Part shown: positions 34,841 through 43,368 of the stretch, piece after piece
Layout: each line of letters starts with the position of its first letter
Numbering within the stretch: the first letter of the stretch is position 1
From: Dyella silvae
GTDB lineage: Bacteria; Pseudomonadota; Gammaproteobacteria; Xanthomonadales; Rhodanobacteraceae
Direction: 5' to 3'
Length of the DNA stretch: 64,000 nt
Assembly (NCBI RefSeq): GCF_026421305.1
Contig: NZ_JAPJBQ010000012.1
Location: 1 to 64,000 of the forward strand
Made by a program: the position numbers and the translations under genes
Notes under the pieces: generated by a model
Databases searched by the model: none
The model's input: the letters and a program-made list of their open reading frames with translations, nothing else
Told to the model about the DNA's origin: nothing

Positions 34841-36169
34841 ATGCGTTTTTCCCCCTTTCTATGCGCGGCCGGACTGCTGTCCATGGTCTTCGCTTTGCCG
34901 GCTACTGCGGCACCGGTGCTGATGATCTCCATCGACGGCTTGCGCCCCGCCGATGTACTGCAGGCTGAGCAGCGCGGGCTGCACCTTCCCAACCTGCAAT
35001 CGATCGTGGCGCATGGCACCTATGCGTCGTCGGTGCGGGGTGTACTGCCTACGTTGACCTATCCGAGCCATACGACGTTGATCACCGGTGTGTCGCCTGA
35101 CCTGCACGGTATTGGCGGCAACCTTACGTTCGACCCGTACAACAAGAATCAGCTGGGCTGGGACTGGTACGCCAGCGATATCAAGGTGCCCACGCTGTGG
35201 GACGCAGCGCACGCCGCAGGCTTGCATACCGCGAATGTGCACTGGCCGGTAAGCGTGGGTGCGCAGGTGGACTGGAACTTGCCGCAGATCTGGCGCACCG
35301 GTACACCGGATGACCGCAAGCTACTCGCAGCGCTGGCGACGCCGGGCTTGCTGCCCTCGCTGGAAGAAAAGCTGGGTCCGTATGCCGACGGTATCGACGA
35401 GAGCATCGCGGGCGACCGCACGCGCGCGCACTTCGCCGTTGCTCTGCTGGAATCGCACAAACCCGATTTCATGACGGCTTACCTCACCGCACTGGATCAC
35501 GAGCAGCATGTCAGCGGCCTGGATACGCCGCAGGCGAAGGCGGTGTTGGGGCAAATCGATGAACTCGTCGGCGAACTGGTCGATGCCGCGCACCGCGTGC
35601 ACCCGGATGGTGTGGTCGTCGTGGTATCCGATCACGGCTTTCTCCCTGTGCAGACCGACGTGAATCTGTATGCGCCCTTTCTTGCGGAAGGCCTCATAAC
35701 GGTGAAGGACGGTGTCGTCACGGATTGGCAGGCGGCGCCGTGGAATGACGGTGGCAGTGCCGCCATCGTGTTGCGCGATCCCAACGATGCAAAGGTGCGT
35801 GCGGAAGTCGATGCGTTGCTTGAAAGGCTGCAGCAGGATCCGGCCTATGGCATCGCCAGCGTGCTGGACAAGTCGCAGGTGGCGAAGGGTGGCGGTACGC
35901 CGCTTGCTCAATGGTTCGTGATGTTCAAGCCGGGTTTTGAGATGGGCATCAAGCCCGATGCGCCGGTGCAGTCACCAGGCCATTATCGCGGCATGCATGG
36001 CTACGACCCTTCACTGGCGCAGATGCGCTCGACGTTTCTGATGCAAGGAAAAGGCGTGCAAGCCAACAAGAATCTTGGCGATATCGATATGCGCGATATC
36101 GCTCCTACGGTGGCGCACGTGCTTGGTGTCAGTCTGCCGCAAGCGAAAGGCAAGTCGTTGCTTCCTTAA
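34841..36169 (+). CDS. Exported nucleotide pyrophosphatase/phosphodiesterase (NPP) family enzyme
   Basis: A 442-residue protein with signal peptide (PFLCAAGLLSMVFALPATAA). Alkaline-phosphatase-superfamily metal sites are visible: Asp32 (ISIDGLRP), nucleophile Thr73 in PTLTYPSHTT, TALDHEQHV, VVSDHGF and GMHGYDP. A threonine nucleophile in this setting marks NPP enzymes, which split phosphodiesters such as nucleotides or lysophospholipids. Same direction as the GDPD gene and likely on its transcript; a strong terminator follows. Confidence 0.87.
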   Translation: MRFSPFLCAAGLLSMVFALPATAAPVLMISIDGLRPADVLQAEQRGLHLPNLQSIVAHGTYASSVRGVLPTLTYPSHTTLITGVSPDLHGIGGNLTFDPYNKNQLGWDWYASDIKVPTLWDAAHAAGLHTANVHWPVSVGAQVDWNLPQIWRTGTPDDRKLLAALATPGLLPSLEEKLGPYADGIDESIAGDRTRAHFAVALLESHKPDFMTAYLTALDHEQHVSGLDTPQAKAVLGQIDELVGELVDAAHRVHPDGVVVVVSDHGFLPVQTDVNLYAPFLAEGLITVKDGVVTDWQAAPWNDGGSAAIVLRDPNDAKVRAEVDALLERLQQDPAYGIASVLDKSQVAKGGGTPLAQWFVMFKPGFEMGIKPDAPVQSPGHYRGMHGYDPSLAQMRSTFLMQGKGVQANKNLGDIDMRDIAPTVAHVLGVSLPQAKGKSLLP

Positions 36170-36174
36170 GCGTC

Positions 36175-36211
36175 AGCGCTAACGTGTGATGTCACACGTT
36201 AGCGCTTTTTC
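36175..36211 (+). terminator. Strong Rho-independent terminator
   Basis: A perfect 15-bp stem (36175-36189 with 36192-36206) with a 2-nt loop, then TTTTTC. It starts 6 bp after the NPP stop codon and separates it from the TBDR gene. Confidence 0.92.
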
Positions 36212-36282
36212 GCCGTGTTTCGTGCGTGTTTTAAATATGTGTGTCATCGCCGATACACACGCAGCCTTCACGATTTCCTAAT

Positions 36283-36305
36283 GCCGACCGAATGGTTCGG
36301 ACGGC
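36283..36305. promoter_or_regulatory. Candidate operator in the TBDR leader
   Basis: GCCGA-CCGAA-TGG-TTCGG-ACGGC: a 10-bp inverted repeat with one mismatch, 72-94 bp before the receptor start codon. It could be an operator or a leader hairpin. Confidence 0.3.
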
Positions 36306-36376
36306 TATTTCCCCTTTCGTTTCCAAAAACCAAAGAACGTGCGGATTCAAGGTGAATCTGCGCGCAAGGACTTGTC

Positions 36377-38680
36377 ATGCCCAAGCATTCCCTTCGCAGG
36401 ACCGCGATCGCGCTGGCTACCCTGGCTTCTCTCTACAGCGGCGTGTTGCTCGCCGACGATGCGGCATCCGCCGCCGCGGCGCCTGCCGCCGATGCATCGG
36501 CCAACATCAACCGCGACAAAGCCAAGAACATGGAGGCCGTTTCCGTCGTGGCCTCGGGCGAGACCCGCCAGGTGCAAAAGATCACCAGTGAGGATCTCAA
36601 AGCGCTGGCACCGGGAACCAGCCCGCTGAAAGCCCTCGACAAATTGCCGGGCGTGAATTTCCAGGCAGCCGATCCCTGGGGCGATTACGAGTGGTCGACG
36701 CAGATCACCCTGCACGGTTTTGACCAGAGCCGCCTCGGTTTCACCCTTGATGGCATTCCGCTGGGCAACATGACCTACGGCACCACCACGGGCCTGCAGG
36801 TGACGCGCGCGATCAGCAGCGACAACATCAGCACCGTGGAGCTGGCGCAGGGCGCCGGCGCGCTGGGCACGGCCGCCAACACCAATCTCGGCGGCACCAT
36901 TCAGTTCTATTCGGCTGACCCCGATGCCGTGGCTGGCGCCCGCATCAATCAGGTGATCGGTTCGGACTCCACCACGCGCACCTTCGTGCGCCTGGATTCC
37001 GGCGACTTCCATGGTTTCTCCATGTACGTGTCGTACGACCACGCCTCGACCGACAAGTGGAAAGGCTACGGCGACCAGCGCAACGACCAGATCAACCTGA
37101 AGTCGGTGTACCAGTGGGATAGCGGCAGCATCAGCTTGTTCTACGACGAGTCGCGCCGTAAGGAATACGACTACATGGATCTGTCCCTGGCCAGCCAGAA
37201 AGCGCTGGGCTGGAACTGGGACTATCTGCAGCCGGACTGGAACACCGCCGTGCAGATCGCCAATGCGTACAACGGCAAAGGCAATTACCCGGCCGTACTG
37301 TCGCCGTTGCCGGCGGGTTATGACCTGGTGGACTCCACGTACTACGCGGGTGGTGGTATCCGTCGTGACACGCTGACCGGCCTGAGCGGACAGTTCAATC
37401 TGGCCGAGCACACCACGCTGAACCTCGGCACGTATTACCACGACGATCGCGGTGAAGGTCAGTGGGCGACGCCGTACGTGGCTTCGTCGCCGACCGTGCC
37501 GCTGGCGATGCGAACCACCGACTATGGCCTGGATCGCTACGGTGGCACTGGCTCGCTGCTGTTCTCGCTCGGCAATAACGATATCGAAGTGGGCTTCTGG
37601 GCTGAAAACGCCAAGACCAATCAGGAGCGCAATTACTTCTATCTGACCGGCGCGTACAACTACCTGAGCAACTTCTACGAGAATGAAGCACCGTTCCTGC
37701 GCGGCTTCTTGCAGCACTACGTCACGCAGACGCGCATGGCCTACGCCTCCGACACCATCCATCTGATGGACGATCGCCTCACCGTGAACTTCGGTGCCAA
37801 GGCGCTCGGTGTCACCAACTCGGCCGACTCGCTGGTGCCCACCAGTGCGCTGGCGCAGGGCCGCATTCGCGCCAGCGACGGCTTCCTGCCGCAGGTGGGT
37901 GCCAACTACAAGATCGACGCCAATCAGGAGGTGTATGCCTCCTACAGCAAGAACATTGCGGCGTTCGGCTTCTTGCCCTTCAGCCAGTCGCAGGCGGCGT
38001 TCAACGCGAGCAAGGGCTCGCTGAATCCGGAGCAGTCGCAGACGTTCCAGACCGGCTATCGCGTGCATGGCGATACCTTTGAGGCGTCGGCCGATGCGTA
38101 TTACACGCGCTTCAGCAACCGCCTGCTGGCCGTATCGCCGTGCAGCGCGGTGCAGACCTGCTCGGCCATTCTCAACAACGTGGGCTCGGTGAAGAGCACG
38201 GGTGTGGACCTGGCGGTTATCTGGCGCCCGATCGAACACCTGCGCTGGCTCAACTCGGTGTCGTACAACAACTCCAAGTACCAGGACGACTACCTCAACA
38301 ACGGCGTCGTGGCCACCGACGGCAAGTACGTGGTCGGTATTCCCACCTGGATGTTCACCAGCGATCTCAGCTACAGCTATGGCGGCTGGTCGGCGAGCAT
38401 CGACGGCAAATACACCGGCCGCCGCTACATCACCTACATCAACGACTCTCAGGTGCCGGCGTACTGGCTGTTCGATGCCGGTGTGAACTATGACTTCGGC
38501 ACGGTGTCCGTACTGAAGGACCTGAGCCTGGGGCTCAATGTCACCAACCTGTTCGACAAGCACTACTACGCCACCACGGGCACCAACGGCTATGTGGCCT
38601 CGGATGCGCAGGGCTGGAACCAGACGTTGATGGCCGGTGCGCCGCGCCAGGTGTTCTTTAGCATCAACGCGAAGTTCTGA
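36377..38680 (+). CDS. TonB-dependent outer-membrane receptor (FecA/CirA-like size)
   Basis: A 767-residue receptor with AAGGA before the ATG and a signal peptide (RRTAIALATLASLYSGVLLA). After a low-complexity Ala/Asp stretch (34-46) comes a TonB-box-like EAVSVVASG, a plug with LDKLPGVNF and LHGFDQSRLGFTLDGIP, and a beta-barrel ending in QVFFSINAKF. It is similar in architecture to the receptor at 58539-60851, which is associated with an acid phosphatase. Downstream of two exported phosphodiesterases it may take up an organophosphate or its metal complex, which is inference from position only. Confidence 0.9.
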   Translation: MPKHSLRRTAIALATLASLYSGVLLADDAASAAAAPAADASANINRDKAKNMEAVSVVASGETRQVQKITSEDLKALAPGTSPLKALDKLPGVNFQAADPWGDYEWSTQITLHGFDQSRLGFTLDGIPLGNMTYGTTTGLQVTRAISSDNISTVELAQGAGALGTAANTNLGGTIQFYSADPDAVAGARINQVIGSDSTTRTFVRLDSGDFHGFSMYVSYDHASTDKWKGYGDQRNDQINLKSVYQWDSGSISLFYDESRRKEYDYMDLSLASQKALGWNWDYLQPDWNTAVQIANAYNGKGNYPAVLSPLPAGYDLVDSTYYAGGGIRRDTLTGLSGQFNLAEHTTLNLGTYYHDDRGEGQWATPYVASSPTVPLAMRTTDYGLDRYGGTGSLLFSLGNNDIEVGFWAENAKTNQERNYFYLTGAYNYLSNFYENEAPFLRGFLQHYVTQTRMAYASDTIHLMDDRLTVNFGAKALGVTNSADSLVPTSALAQGRIRASDGFLPQVGANYKIDANQEVYASYSKNIAAFGFLPFSQSQAAFNASKGSLNPEQSQTFQTGYRVHGDTFEASADAYYTRFSNRLLAVSPCSAVQTCSAILNNVGSVKSTGVDLAVIWRPIEHLRWLNSVSYNNSKYQDDYLNNGVVATDGKYVVGIPTWMFTSDLSYSYGGWSASIDGKYTGRRYITYINDSQVPAYWLFDAGVNYDFGTVSVLKDLSLGLNVTNLFDKHYYATTGTNGYVASDAQGWNQTLMAGAPRQVFFSINAKF

Positions 38681-38702
38681 TCGGGCGCATGTTTGGTTTG
38701 AA

Positions 38703-38725
38703 GTGCCTTTCTCCCGAGTGAGAAA
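38703..38725 (+). terminator. Hairpin after the TBDR gene
   Basis: CCTTTCTC pairs with GAGAAAGG across CCGAGT, ~25 bp after the receptor stop. No T tract; the next hairpin (38771-38804) is the stronger terminator. Confidence 0.4.
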
Positions 38726-38770
38726 GGTCGAAGAGGAGGCGCTGTCCCGCCGGCGCCCCCGCTTCTTGCA

Positions 38771-38804
38771 AACCCTCTCCCGCGAACGGGAGAGGGTTTT
38801 TTTT
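38771..38804 (+). terminator. Rho-independent terminator
   Basis: CCCTCTCCCG and CGGGAGAGGG around CGAA, followed by eight T. It isolates the TBDR from the YhhN gene. Confidence 0.9.
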
Positions 38805-38873
38805 GCGCTGCGACAGGCAAAAACAAAGGTTGGCGATACCATCGAGCGGATCGATGTCGCGGGGATTCCATGC

Positions 38874-39593
38874 ATGGCTGTTTCAAACGCTGCCGCGAGG
38901 TTGCCCTCGCCGCTGTGGAGTGATGTAGCAATAGCTGTTCTGGCAGTCGGTGCGATCGCTGGCGCGAGTCTCGGCGCCACAGGGACGACGGATGGCTGGC
39001 ATTGGCTGCATTGGGTGTGCAAGCCGCTGACGACGCTGCTGATCCTCGGGATGACCTTGCGTGCCGAGCCGCCGGTTTCCCCGCGCTACCGGCGCTGGAT
39101 GGTGGTGGGCATGCTGTTTTCGCTGGCGGGCGACGTGTTTCTGATGTTGCCGCAGGACGCCTTCGTGCCTGGGCTGGTCGCGTTTCTGATCGCCCACGCC
39201 TGCTTTATCAAGGCCTTTCTGGATGACAGCCGGTTTGCCGAGCGCCCCTTGGGCATGCTGGCGTGCGTGGCCTACGGCGCATTGAACCTCTGGGCGCTGT
39301 GGCCTTCGTTGCCGGCGGCGCTGTACGCGCCGGTGGTGGTCTATGTGCTGGTCTTGGCCGGCATGGGCGGTCAGGCGGTGGTGCGGGCGCGGCGGCATGC
39401 GGCCGACGCGCTGACCCGATCCTCGCAATGGGCCATGACGGGCGCGCTGCTGTTCATGCTCAGCGATACACTGTTGGCCTGGAACCGGTTCCGCGTCGCC
39501 CTTCCGTTGTCGGCGCTGTGGGTGCTGGCGACGTATTACGCCGCGCTGTGGTGTCTGGCGCGGTCGGTTCAACGGAGTGGCCAGGCAGCATGA
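38874..39593 (+). CDS. YhhN family membrane protein (lysoplasmalogenase type)
   Basis: A 239-residue protein from ATG 38874; the longer frame runs back through the terminator and is not credible. Eight hydrophobic helices with WVCKPLTTLLILGM, LFSLAGDVFLMLP and LLFMLSDTLLAWN carry the conserved Lys/Pro and Asp residues of the YhhN/TMEM86 family. TMEM86B and a Legionella homologue hydrolyse the vinyl-ether bond of lysoplasmalogens. Its stop codon overlaps the start of the next gene (ATGA at 39590), so the two proteins are translationally coupled. Confidence 0.85.
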   Translation: MAVSNAAARLPSPLWSDVAIAVLAVGAIAGASLGATGTTDGWHWLHWVCKPLTTLLILGMTLRAEPPVSPRYRRWMVVGMLFSLAGDVFLMLPQDAFVPGLVAFLIAHACFIKAFLDDSRFAERPLGMLACVAYGALNLWALWPSLPAALYAPVVVYVLVLAGMGGQAVVRARRHAADALTRSSQWAMTGALLFMLSDTLLAWNRFRVALPLSALWVLATYYAALWCLARSVQRSGQAA

Positions 39594-40858
39594 ATACGCA
39601 GGAAATCATCATCACCTGGGCTACGCCGGTGTTCTTTGCGCTGATCGCGCTGGAACTACTGGTGGCAAAGCTGCGCGGGCGCACCGTGTACCACAGCACC
39701 GATGCCATCAACAGTCTGGGTCTGGGCGTGATCTCGCAGATCGTCGCCGTCTTCAGCAAGCTGCTGACGCTGGGCATCTACGCGTGGTGCGTCACGCACT
39801 TCGCCATCTTCTCGCTGCCGGCAAACAGCGTGTGGGTGTGGATCACCGGCCTGCTGTTCTACGACCTTTGCTACTACTGGCTGCACCGCGCGGGCCACGA
39901 AGTGAATCTGCTGTGGGCGGCGCACGTGGTGCATCACCAGAGCGAGGATTACAACCTGTCGACGGCGCTGCGCCAGACCGGCAGCGGCGTGCTGCTCGGC
40001 TGGCTGTTCTATCTGCCGATGGCGGTGATCGGTTACCCGCTGGAAGTGTTCGTGGTGGTGGCACTGATCGATCTGCTTTATCAGTTCTGGGTGCATACCG
40101 AACTGGTGGGGCGGCTGGGCTGGTTCGATCGCGTGTTCTGTTCGCCATCGAACCATCGCGCGCATCACGCGGTGAACGACAAATATCTGGACCGCAACTA
40201 TGGCGGTATCCTGATCGTGTGGGACCGCCTGTTCGGCACCTTCGTGGAGGAAGACGACACTGATCCGCCGATCTACGGTACGCGCTCGCCGTTGCGCAGC
40301 TGGAATCCGCTGTGGGCCAACGCCGAGGTGTACTGGGCGACGTTCAAGGATGCCTGGCATGCACGCCGCTGGCGCGACAAGCTGCTGGTGTGGTTCAAGC
40401 CGCCGGGCTGGCGGCCGGCCGATGTGGCCGCGCGTTTTCCCAAGGCTGAATTCGACATCCAGCGTGATCGTTACCAGCCACCGCTGTCGCGAGGGCTCAT
40501 CCTGTACAGCCTGGTGCAGTTCGCCCTGCTGCTCGGCATGGCGGTGCAGTTTCTGGATCTGGCCAAGCATCTGCCCGCGTGGTCGCTGACCGGTTATGCG
40601 GTATTTCTGGTCTTGAGCCTGACCGCCCTGGGGGCGCTGACCGAGGGCCGCCGCATCGGCGTGGGCCTGGAGCTGGCGCGGCTGATGGCGACGGCGGCGA
40701 TTCCGCTGCTCACCGGAGGCTGGTTTGGTGTGCCGCAGTTGCCCGCCAGTGCGGTTGGCGCGCTGGTGGCGATCCCCGCGCTGAGCGCGCTGGTGATGGG
40801 CTGGCTGGCCGTTTCTACGGCCGGCCATGCGGGTACGGGCAAGCCGATTCCCGGGTAA
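39590..40858 (+). CDS. Fatty acid hydroxylase superfamily, alkylglycerol monooxygenase-like
   Basis: A 422-residue membrane protein. The di-iron histidine clusters are complete: HRAGH (99-103), HVVHH (112-116), His169 in YQFWVHTEL and HRAHH (189-193). The QFWVHTE motif, the position of the clusters and the extra four-helix membrane tail (about 300-410) resemble alkylglycerol monooxygenase (AGMO/TMEM195) more than plain sterol desaturases. AGMO cleaves the O-alkyl bond of ether lipids. Translational coupling to a lysoplasmalogenase-family gene supports an ether-lipid role. I have not been able to test orthology. Confidence 0.8.
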   Translation: MNTQEIIITWATPVFFALIALELLVAKLRGRTVYHSTDAINSLGLGVISQIVAVFSKLLTLGIYAWCVTHFAIFSLPANSVWVWITGLLFYDLCYYWLHRAGHEVNLLWAAHVVHHQSEDYNLSTALRQTGSGVLLGWLFYLPMAVIGYPLEVFVVVALIDLLYQFWVHTELVGRLGWFDRVFCSPSNHRAHHAVNDKYLDRNYGGILIVWDRLFGTFVEEDDTDPPIYGTRSPLRSWNPLWANAEVYWATFKDAWHARRWRDKLLVWFKPPGWRPADVAARFPKAEFDIQRDRYQPPLSRGLILYSLVQFALLLGMAVQFLDLAKHLPAWSLTGYAVFLVLSLTALGALTEGRRIGVGLELARLMATAAIPLLTGGWFGVPQLPASAVGALVAIPALSALVMGWLAVSTAGHAGTGKPIPG

Positions 40859-40941
40859 GGCAGGGCCCTACCGCGCAGCTGCAGCGTGGCAGGGGCGGGG
40901 GCATTCGCTATGATCGCGGCTCAATTCCCGGGGATGAGCTG

Positions 40942-42378
40942 ATGGGTGTCTTGAATAAGTTGGTGCGCCACAAGCCTGTGGAGCTGCTTCAGGCCGAGGC
41001 CGGCAAACGGGGTGATTTCCGGCGCGTGCTCGGGTTGTGGCAGCTCACCGCCATCGGCATCGGCGGCATTATCGGCGTTGGCGTGTTTGTGCTGGCGGGC
41101 CAGCAGGCGGCGATGAATGCCGGTCCCGCGGTTGCCATTTCCTTCCTGATTGCAGGCATTGCCAGCGCAGCGGCGGCCTTGTGCTATGCCGAGTTCGCCG
41201 GGTTGATCCCGGTCACTGGCAGCGCCTACACCTATGGCTATGCGGTGCTGGGCGAACTGGCGGCGTGGCTGATCGGCTGGGATCTTCTGCTGGAATACGC
41301 ATTGATCGTCGCCGTGGTCGCCATCGGCTGGTCTGGCTATGTGCAATCCGCGCTTGCCAGCATGGGGTTGGATATACCCGTGTGGGCGAAGGGTGCTATC
41401 GGCACCGGCGAGGGTCACGTGTTCAACGTCATCGCCGCACTGGTGACGCTGGGCGTATCGGCCTTGCTGATCTTCCGCACCGAATGGGGCGCACGCTTCA
41501 ACACGGTGGTGGTGGCGATCAAGGTGGCCGCGGTGGCGCTGGTGATCGGTGTGGGCGTGTTCTACGTGAATCCTTCGAATTGGGTGCCGTTTATTCCCGC
41601 ACGTGTGATGGGGCCGGATGGCGTAGGCCACTTTGGTTTCCAGGGTGTGGCCACGGCGGCTGCGGTGGTGTTCTTCGCCGTGTTCGGATATGACACGCTG
41701 ACCACCGCTGCCGAAGAGTCGAAGAATCCCCAGCGCGATCTGCCTCGCGCAGTGCTGCTGTCGCTGGCGATTTCGATGGTGATGTATCTGGCGGTGTCGC
41801 TGGTGCTGACGGGCATCGCGCACTACGCCACGCTCAACACTGACGCACCCGTGGCCGATGCCTTCAAGGGCCTGGGCCTGAAATGGGTGGCAGTCACCGT
41901 TTCGATTTCGGCAGTGTTCGGCCTGATCAGCGTGCTGTTTGCCTTCATGCTGGGTGCGACGCGCATTTGGTTTGCGCTCGCGCGCGATGGCCTGTTGCCA
42001 GGTTGGTTTGCTCACGTGCACCCGCGCTACGGTACGCCGCACCGCCCGACCGTCGCACTGGGCCTGTTTACTGCGCTGGTGGCTGGGCTACTGCCCATCG
42101 AGGAAGTCGCCAAGCTGGTAAACATTGGCGTGCTTTCGGCCTTCATCGTGATCTGCAGCTCGGTGATCATTCTGCGCAAGCGCAAGCCGGATCTGCATCG
42201 CTCGTTCCGCACGCCGATGGTGCCGCTGATTCCGCTGATCGGCATCGGCTTCTCCATCTGGCTTCTGTCGGAGCTGCCGGCCATCACCTGGAAGGTGTTC
42301 CTGATCTGGGTGAGCCTGGGTCTGGTGATCTACTTCAGCTACGGCATGCGCAACAGCAAGCTTGAGAAGCAGTCGTAA
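40942..42378 (+). CDS. APC-family amino acid permease
   Basis: A 478-residue transporter from ATG 40942 (GGGGATG upstream). Twelve hydrophobic segments; the APC consensus is visible in QLTAIGIGGIIGVGVFVLAG and in FFAVFGYDTLTTAAEESKNPQRDLP. Closest in style to the cationic amino acid / YfnA group. It lies 83 bp downstream of the AGMO-like gene and could be on the same transcript, without obvious functional link. Two terminators follow. Confidence 0.88.
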   Translation: MGVLNKLVRHKPVELLQAEAGKRGDFRRVLGLWQLTAIGIGGIIGVGVFVLAGQQAAMNAGPAVAISFLIAGIASAAAALCYAEFAGLIPVTGSAYTYGYAVLGELAAWLIGWDLLLEYALIVAVVAIGWSGYVQSALASMGLDIPVWAKGAIGTGEGHVFNVIAALVTLGVSALLIFRTEWGARFNTVVVAIKVAAVALVIGVGVFYVNPSNWVPFIPARVMGPDGVGHFGFQGVATAAAVVFFAVFGYDTLTTAAEESKNPQRDLPRAVLLSLAISMVMYLAVSLVLTGIAHYATLNTDAPVADAFKGLGLKWVAVTVSISAVFGLISVLFAFMLGATRIWFALARDGLLPGWFAHVHPRYGTPHRPTVALGLFTALVAGLLPIEEVAKLVNIGVLSAFIVICSSVIILRKRKPDLHRSFRTPMVPLIPLIGIGFSIWLLSELPAITWKVFLIWVSLGLVIYFSYGMRNSKLEKQS

Positions 42379-42398
42379 GTTGAGATCTGCCAGGTAAC

Positions 42399-42428
42399 AA
42401 AAAAGGCCGCGAAAGCGGCCTTTTTTTT
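42399..42428 (+). terminator. Rho-independent terminator
   Basis: AAAAAAGGCCGC pairs with GCGGCCTTTTTT around GAAA, with eight T in all. It ends the permease transcript. Confidence 0.93.
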
Positions 42429-42470
42429 GGTCGAGGCAGGCGCTCCCACAGGAGATCCCATATGCAGACA

Positions 42471-42498
42471 AAAAAACGGCCGCTTGCGCGGCCGTTTT
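42471..42498 (-). terminator. Rho-independent terminator of the outer-membrane protein gene
   Basis: CGGCCGC and GCGGCCG around TTGC, with six T on the minus strand after the stem. It lies 25 bp after the stop of the minus-strand gene at 42523 and may act in both directions. Confidence 0.88.
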
Positions 42499-42522
42499 GT
42501 GTTGCTGCACCAAACGCTTTGC

Positions 42523-43107
42523 TTAGAAGCGGTATTCCACCGAAGCGGAGTACGCAGAGATGTTGGTGTTGTCCTGCGACTCGCTGGAACCAGCGCGGCC
42601 GTACTTGACGTGGTAGTTGTCGTAGTTCAGCGCCAGGCTGACGTTCTTGGTCACGTCGTAGCCCACGCCGGCACCGGCATACCAGCCGTTGTTCCAGCTC
42701 TTTTCCGACACGGACGCATTGCCCACGGTGACGCCGGCAGTGGTGCGCGAACGCAGGTAGCCGCCGTGACCGGTGACGTACCAGTTGTTGTAGAAGTTGT
42801 ACTTGGCGGTCACGCCGAGCTGCGCAACGCGCGGCTTGGCCCAGGCGCTGACGAAGTCGCTGTCGTTCTTGGCCTTGCCAAGGTCGGCGTAGCCAACTTC
42901 GGCACCGACGATGCCGTTCCAGCGCCAGCCGAAGCGCAGGTTGTAGAAACGGTCGCTCTTATCGGAGATGCCGCCAATGCGGTAGTTGCTCTGGCCGAGG
43001 TTGCCGGCAACGAAGAAGTTGTCGAGCTGATTGCTCTCGTCGGCCTTGGCGGCGAAGGGCGCAACAGCGGCGACGGCCAAAGCGGCCGCAATGAAAGTCT
43101 TATTCAT
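42523..43107 (-). CDS. Outer-membrane beta-barrel protein (OmpX/opacity-like)
   Basis: A 194-residue protein from ATG 43107, where the signal peptide starts (NKTFIAAALAVAAVAPFAAKA); the longer frame adds 62 implausible residues. The mature part is a series of amphipathic strands with aromatic belts (FYNLRFGWRWNGIVGAEVGY, WYAGAGVGYDVTKNVSLALN) and ends YSASVEYRF, the terminal Phe expected for barrel assembly. Size and style fit eight-stranded OmpX/OmpA-like porins. Role unknown; single gene. Confidence 0.85.
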   Translation of the reverse strand: MNKTFIAAALAVAAVAPFAAKADESNQLDNFFVAGNLGQSNYRIGGISDKSDRFYNLRFGWRWNGIVGAEVGYADLGKAKNDSDFVSAWAKPRVAQLGVTAKYNFYNNWYVTGHGGYLRSRTTAGVTVGNASVSEKSWNNGWYAGAGVGYDVTKNVSLALNYDNYHVKYGRAGSSESQDNTNISAYSASVEYRF

Positions 43108-43368
43108 GGAGTGCTCCATCTCTTTTTGTGTTCCGTCGCGACGACTAAGGGGGAAGGTCGCGTCGGTCCGCGTGGGGATCGCGGTCATAAAAGGATACGG
43201 GTTTTTAACGCGCGTAAAACCGTTTGCGGGTTCCGCGGGATGGGCGAGGTTCAGACACTTCCATGACCAATGGCAGGGTGTGAGATGTGTCAACGCGCAC
43301 TAGCATCAAAGGTTCATCTGTCGTGCAGCAACGCTTTTGCACGGCTACGGAACCTGTAGGAGAACCTC

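Noticed and set aside
30130-36376. Pho boxes before the phosphatase and receptor genes
   Set aside because: Only isolated TGTCA-type half-sites; no paired 11-bp direct repeats, so PhoB control is not claimed.
38637-38873. N-terminal extension of the YhhN gene
   Set aside because: It would read through a strong terminator and part of the receptor's 3' end; the start at 38874 is better.
36347-39022. 891-codon open frame on the minus strand
   Set aside because: It lies wholly antisense to the TonB receptor and YhhN genes, with the Val/Ala/Arg/His-rich, domain-free composition of a high-GC shadow frame.
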